From Enterobacter huaxiensis (GTDB lineage Bacteria; Pseudomonadota; Gammaproteobacteria; Enterobacterales; Enterobacteriaceae): a stretch of 64,000 nt of DNA. The notes beneath the pieces were generated by a model that was not told the DNA's origin, searched no databases, and worked only from the letters and a program-made list of their open reading frames with translations. Numbering within the stretch: the first letter of the stretch is position 1; every line of letters starts with the position of its first letter. Position numbers and translations under genes: made by a program. This document shows, in pieces, positions 59,676 through 64,000 of the stretch. The stretch covers positions 1,364,001 to 1,428,000 of the forward strand of contig NZ_CP043342.1 in the NCBI RefSeq assembly GCF_003594935.2, in the 5' to 3' direction.

Positions 59676-62600
59676 TTGGGTACCTCAACAAAGTGGAGAG
59701 TCACTGGACTTGTCTCATGTCTCATTATATTTGGCATGCTGGCTTTTATGGTATGTTACTACTATGGAGCTTTCTTAGGTTGGATTACTATTAAAGAAAA
59801 AGTGAACCTTTGGTTCTTATGCATGTTTTTATTTTCTATATTCCTGATCTTAGTAAATTTTGGTGTGTGGTTTCACAAAAGAGAGTCACTCTTTCAGAAT
59901 AATAATGGCAACACGGGCGGCGCGACTAATTTTCTGAACAACCTTAAAAAATCCATTAAGAAGGAGCCTATAAGAGCTCATTTATACCGTCGCTATGGTA
60001 CTTTTTGGCGAAAAAAAGTTCGTCTTTTGCTGGTTACTGGTGAAGAGGATGCTATTGAGCAACTGATTCCTGGTTTACAGCGCAGTCAGTGGTTAGAAGG
60101 CCACAGCACCGTATTGATTTACGGCGGGACCCTCTCTTCGGATTTTGAAGCTGGGAAATACTCCACATTGCGTAAATTGCGACGCAGGCGTCCGATAGAT
60201 GGAATTATTCGTGTAATGAGCGCAGGTCAGTACCTGACCCCGCAAATCAGCGACAACGATCTACGCGGCCTGGAAAAAATCAGCGAGCTTCTGCGCTATT
60301 CTGCTCCGGTCTGGCTGTGGCAGCTGTGCGACAGCAGCTGGTCGCAGGTAAAACGCCCCGAGCAGGCGGTTGGAGCAAGCTTCCCAGTGCGCGCAAAAAA
60401 AGACGATATTATCAAGCAGCTTAAGCTGATGCTGCCGTCCCTGCAAACGCAGGGGATGTGCCAGATCGCTGAAAATAACAGCCACGACTTCCTGCTGCGC
60501 CTAAGTCAGCACCTTAAAGACGGGGGGATCGCCCGCTGGGCGCAGAAGCTGGTGCCCTGGCTGTACACCTCCCAGCAGCGCGTTCCGCTGCGTGGTCTGA
60601 TGTTCAGCCTGCCAAAGAACGAAGCCGTTGATGCGTCAGAGGACGCAGCCAGCGCCCCTGAATTACAGCGCCATGCCCTGACTCTGCCGCAGACCTGGCA
60701 AGGAATCGTTGACGACTGTACCCGTGTCCGTGGTCGTCGCGTGGGTATGGCATGGGAACAGACCCTCGCCTGGACGCTGATGACCATTATCTGTGTCTGG
60801 GGGGCAGGGACGCTGCTGTCGTTTGCGCTTAACCGGTCGCAGATAGTCTCCGTATCTGAGCAGGCTCATGCCCTGGTGGAGCACCCTTCGGTATCGGATT
60901 ACCAGCTTATGGCCCTGCATACCTTGCGTAATGACGCCGGCCGCCTGCAGCACCGTATTCAGAACGGCGCGCCCTGGTATCAACGCTTTGGCCTGGACCA
61001 TAGCCAGCAGCTGCTTGAGGCGATCCTGCCATGGTACGGCGTGGCGAACAACCGCCTGATACGCGACCCGGCAAATACCGCCCTGACGCAGAAGCTCATC
61101 GCCCTGGCAAACTCAGAGCCAAATAGCGATCGGCGCGCGCAGCTGGCGAAATCGGGCTATGACCAGCTGAAAGCCTGGCTGATGATGGCCCGTCCGGATA
61201 AAGCCGACGGCGCGTTTTACGCGCAGACCATGAGAACCGTGCAGCCGACGCGAGTGGGTATCTCAGCCGGCCTGTGGCAAAGCCTGTCACCGGATTTGTG
61301 GGCTTTCTATATATCTGAACTGCCAGCGCAGCCACAGTGGAAAATCGTGCCGGATGCGCAGCTGGTCAGCCAGAGCCGTCAGGTGCTGTTGCAGCAGATA
61401 GGCCGCCGAAACGCAGAAAGCACGCTGTATGAAAACATGCTCAAATCCGTGCGCCGTAACTTTGCCGATGTGTCTCTGGAAGACATGACTAGTGGTACTG
61501 ATGCCCGCCGTCTGTTCACCACAGATGAAGTGGTGCCGGGCATGTTCACCCGCCAGGCATGGGAAGGGGGCGTTCAGCAGGCCATTGATAAGGCTGCTAA
61601 CTCCCGCCGGGATGAAATCGACTGGGTGCTAAGTGATTCCCATAAGGCTGTATCCGCTGACCTGGCGCCGGAAGCACTTAAAGCGCGTCTGACAGAGCGT
61701 TATTTTACCGACTTTGCCGGCAGCTGGCTGAGCTTCCTCAACAGCCTTCGGCTTAACCCAGCAAACAATATTGCGGATGTTACCGATCAGCTGACGCTGA
61801 TGAGTGATATACGCCAGTCCCCATTGATTGCACTGATGAATACCATCGCCTGGCAGGGGCAGACCGGCCAGCAAAGCGAAGGTCTTTCGGATTCCATCAT
61901 CAAATCGGCTAAAGACCTGGTGGGTGGAAAAGATAAGCCCGTTATTGACCAGTCTGCTTCAGGCCCGCAGGGGCCGCTGGATGATACCTTTGGCCCGTTG
62001 CTTCAGCTTCTGGGCAAAAACACAGGCAGCAACGTCATGTCGGCTGACAGCTCGCTGAGCCTGCAAACGTATCTGACCCGCATCACCCGCGTGCGTCTGC
62101 GCCTGCAGCAGGTAGCCAACGCCTCTGATCCGCAGGAAATGATGCAGACCCTGGCGCAGACCGTATTCCAGGGAAAAAGCGTGGACCTGACCGACACCCA
62201 GCAGTACGGCAGTCTGATTTCGGCAAGCCTCGGTGAAGAGTGGAGTGGCTTTGGCAGCACGATGTTTGTCCAGCCTTTGACCCAGGCCTGGGAGACCGTG
62301 CTCCAGCCTTCGGCGGCGAGCCTAAATGACAAATGGAGCCGCTCGGTGGTAGCTAACTGGCACACGGCATTTGACGGACGTTTCCCGTTTGCAGTCAGCA
62401 AAAGTGATGCTTCCTTGCCAATGCTGGCTGAGTTTGTTCGCAAGGACAGCGGGCGTATTGAGCGTTTCCTGGCGAGCGAGCTCAGCGGCGTACTGCATAA
62501 AGAGGGCAGCCAGTGGGTGCCGGATAAGGTCAACAGCCAGGGCCTGACATTTAACCCTGCCTTCCTTCGCGCCATCAATCAGCTGAGCCAGCTATCGGAC

Positions 62601-63086
62601 ATTCTATTTACCGATGGCACCCAGGGAATCAGCTTTGAACTGCAGGCGCGTCCCGTACCGCAGGTAGTGGAAACACAGCTGAAGATTGACGGGCAACAGC
62701 TGCACTACTTTAACCAGATGGCCGACTGGCAGAGCTTCCGCTGGCCCGGTGATACCTTTAAGCCGGGGACCATGCTGACCTGGACCACGGTTAATGCCGG
62801 GGCCCGCCTGTTCGGGGACTACAGCGGGACCTGGGGCTTTATCCGCTGGCTGGATCAGGGCAAGCGTCAGCAGCTTGACCGCAGCCAGTGGATGATGAAC
62901 TTCACCGCGCCGGACGGGCGCACCCTGCAGTGGGTACTGCGCTCACAGCTGGGCAGCGGTCCTCTGGCGTTACTGGCACTGCGTGGCTTTACGTTGCCGG
63001 AACAGATATTCAGCGTCGACAGCGCGGCAGCGGCTCAGGCGCTGATGGCCAACACAGGAAGCAGTGATATGGACGGAATCGAGTAA
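59676..63086 (+). CDS. tssM: TssM, T6SS inner-membrane protein (IcmF family)
   Basis: TssM spans the envelope and forms the channel with TssL and TssJ. I chose the TTG at 59676 (1136 residues), which follows the stop of the preceding gene and has AGGGAG upstream; an ATG at 59619 lies inside that gene and is less likely. Membrane segments are near residues 10-30, 45-65 and about 365-390 (AWTLMTIICVWGAGTLLSFAL). The IcmF and DUF1215/ImcF C-terminal domains fill the rest. Where many TssM proteins have a Walker A motif, this one reads LLLVTGEEDAIEQL, without GKS/T. The first 120 codons are AT-rich; the rest is GC-rich. Confidence 0.9.
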   Translation: MGTSTKWRVTGLVSCLIIFGMLAFMVCYYYGAFLGWITIKEKVNLWFLCMFLFSIFLILVNFGVWFHKRESLFQNNNGNTGGATNFLNNLKKSIKKEPIRAHLYRRYGTFWRKKVRLLLVTGEEDAIEQLIPGLQRSQWLEGHSTVLIYGGTLSSDFEAGKYSTLRKLRRRRPIDGIIRVMSAGQYLTPQISDNDLRGLEKISELLRYSAPVWLWQLCDSSWSQVKRPEQAVGASFPVRAKKDDIIKQLKLMLPSLQTQGMCQIAENNSHDFLLRLSQHLKDGGIARWAQKLVPWLYTSQQRVPLRGLMFSLPKNEAVDASEDAASAPELQRHALTLPQTWQGIVDDCTRVRGRRVGMAWEQTLAWTLMTIICVWGAGTLLSFALNRSQIVSVSEQAHALVEHPSVSDYQLMALHTLRNDAGRLQHRIQNGAPWYQRFGLDHSQQLLEAILPWYGVANNRLIRDPANTALTQKLIALANSEPNSDRRAQLAKSGYDQLKAWLMMARPDKADGAFYAQTMRTVQPTRVGISAGLWQSLSPDLWAFYISELPAQPQWKIVPDAQLVSQSRQVLLQQIGRRNAESTLYENMLKSVRRNFADVSLEDMTSGTDARRLFTTDEVVPGMFTRQAWEGGVQQAIDKAANSRRDEIDWVLSDSHKAVSADLAPEALKARLTERYFTDFAGSWLSFLNSLRLNPANNIADVTDQLTLMSDIRQSPLIALMNTIAWQGQTGQQSEGLSDSIIKSAKDLVGGKDKPVIDQSASGPQGPLDDTFGPLLQLLGKNTGSNVMSADSSLSLQTYLTRITRVRLRLQQVANASDPQEMMQTLAQTVFQGKSVDLTDTQQYGSLISASLGEEWSGFGSTMFVQPLTQAWETVLQPSAASLNDKWSRSVVANWHTAFDGRFPFAVSKSDASLPMLAEFVRKDSGRIERFLASELSGVLHKEGSQWVPDKVNSQGLTFNPAFLRAINQLSQLSDILFTDGTQGISFELQARPVPQVVETQLKIDGQQLHYFNQMADWQSFRWPGDTFKPGTMLTWTTVNAGARLFGDYSGTWGFIRWLDQGKRQQLDRSQWMMNFTAPDGRTLQWVLRSQLGSGPLALLALRGFTLPEQIFSVDSAAAAQALMANTGSSDMDGIE

Positions 63087-64000
63087 TGAGCACTTTGATT
63101 AATCTGGTTGCCGCCTGTCAGGCGGATGAAACTCAATTACGACAGCAGGCACAGGCCCGTATAGAAAACTGGCGGTCCTGGTTTGTCCCGATCAGCGATG
63201 CCAGCCCGACAGGTGAAGACCCTGGATATGACGATGATTTCCAGCGTATCCGGGAAGAGGTCAATAAACTTTCTGGTATTGATACCGTGCTGATTTGCAC
63301 GCTTGCCGAAAAACTGCTGACCAACACTGCCAAAGATATCAGGATTGCTACCTATTACTGCTGGGCGCGCCTGCACCAGGATGGAGAAGCAGGCTTTGCT
63401 GAAGGGCTTGAACTACTGGCGGGAATGCTGCAGCGCTACGGAGCGCAACTTCATCCACAGCGTGAGCGGAGCCGTAAACCGGCGCTGGAGTGGCTTGCAG
63501 GCTCTCGTGTTCTTGACAGTCTGTCACTCTGGCCGGAAGTCGTGCGCGACGATGCACTACGCACTGCCGGTGCGCTGCTGCTGATCCTCGACAGTCTGGA
63601 GACAGAGCTGGAAGTCTCGCGGCCGGAACTGAACACCTTGTACAGTGCGCTGGAATCCCGCCTGATGAAGGCCGGTGGCGTAGATGCCGTTGTACCGCAG
63701 AACGCGGGTAATAAGCCACAGCCCCCATCGTACACGACAGAGTATGACGCACCGGCCCTGAGCCGTATTACCTCCGGCCAGGATTTGTTGTCTCAGGCGC
63801 GTATCCTCACAGGGTATCTGCGAGAGCAGCCCAATGGCTGGCTGCCCGCACATCGGCTGATGAAAAGCCTGCGCCACGACACGCTGAATGCCATTCCGGC
63901 GCCGGATGCCGAAGGAAAAACGCGCATCGAGCCCCCTCGGGGCGATCAGCGAGCGATGCTCAAACGCCTGTATCTGCAGCAGAGCTGGCTGGAGATACTG
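63086..64000 (+). CDS. tssA: TssA, T6SS assembly protein (5' part)
   Basis: The frame is open to the window edge, so only the first 305 residues are seen. The start (MSTLINLVAACQADETQL) overlaps the tssM stop (TAATG). The ImpA_N-type domain is clear (ATYYCWARLHQDGEAGFAEG, then LQRYGAQLHPQRERSRKPALEWL, about 96-137), as in TssA/VasJ proteins. TssA coordinates tube and sheath assembly. Residues beyond 305 lie outside the window. Confidence 0.88.
   Translation, partial: MSTLINLVAACQADETQLRQQAQARIENWRSWFVPISDASPTGEDPGYDDDFQRIREEVNKLSGIDTVLICTLAEKLLTNTAKDIRIATYYCWARLHQDGEAGFAEGLELLAGMLQRYGAQLHPQRERSRKPALEWLAGSRVLDSLSLWPEVVRDDALRTAGALLLILDSLETELEVSRPELNTLYSALESRLMKAGGVDAVVPQNAGNKPQPPSYTTEYDAPALSRITSGQDLLSQARILTGYLREQPNGWLPAHRLMKSLRHDTLNAIPAPDAEGKTRIEPPRGDQRAMLKRLYLQQSWLEIL

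Overview
The window is a stretch of enterobacterial chromosome. Its gene order (cys genes, pts operon, zipA-ligA, gltX, nupC-mntH, glk, alaC, lpxP) is collinear with the reverse of the matching Escherichia coli segment. The presence of ipdC (indolepyruvate decarboxylase, near-identical to my recollection of the Enterobacter cloacae enzyme) and the protein variants point to Enterobacter (E. cloacae complex) or a close relative. No prophage, insertion sequence or CRISPR array is visible.

Region 1 (1-16.4 kb) is housekeeping. It holds the sulfate/thiosulfate ABC transporter (3' end of cysP, cysT, cysW, cysA), cysM, pdxK, the phosphotransferase genes crr-ptsI-ptsH on the minus strand, cysK, cysZ, zipA, ligA, ypeB, the divergent yfeH/yfeR pair and a FlxA-like gene. 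The xanthosine locus (xapA-xapB-xapR in E. coli) survives only as a 0.3-kb remnant in which an internal piece of xapA is joined in frame to the 3' end of xapR.

Region 2 (16.4-38.5 kb) holds four minus-strand tRNAs (three Val, one Lys), gltX, yfeC-yfeD, two tRNA-Ala genes, pdeA (yfeA), nupC, mntH, ypeC, an aldo-keto reductase, ipdC, yfeO, glk, the YpdA/YpdB pyruvate-sensing two-component system, alaC, the 23-residue ypdK, lpxP, dosC and an unrecognised gene. Several operators can be read: Cra sites at ptsH and glk, Fur and MntR sites at mntH, a TyrR-type box at ipdC, and a GalR-like palindrome in front of the aldo-keto reductase.

Region 3 (38.5-64 kb) is a type VI secretion system (T6SS) cluster, cut off by the window end. 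Its order is tssB, tssC, tssK, tssL, an OmpA-domain gene, hcp, clpV, vgrG, a PAAR-like gene, a VasX-like/BTH_I2691-type effector, an array of putative immunity genes interleaved with displaced effector tips, a DUF4123-like adaptor, an unknown membrane protein, tssM and the start of tssA. tssE, tssF, tssG and tssJ are not in the window.

The most interesting part is 52.9-57.3 kb. The C-terminal 228 codons of the effector recur downstream as a headless copy with one base deleted, and again as a 150-bp stub with a stop codon. Each copy is followed by a paralogous immunity-like gene, and the overlap is ATGA where the tip is intact. The three immunity-like genes share a 212-bp block, identical in two copies and with five differences in the third. 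This looks like a reservoir of replaced effector tips kept with their immunity genes. AT-richer sequence begins inside the 3' end of vgrG and ends inside the 5' end of tssM, which suggests that the cassette between conserved structural genes is exchanged by recombination.
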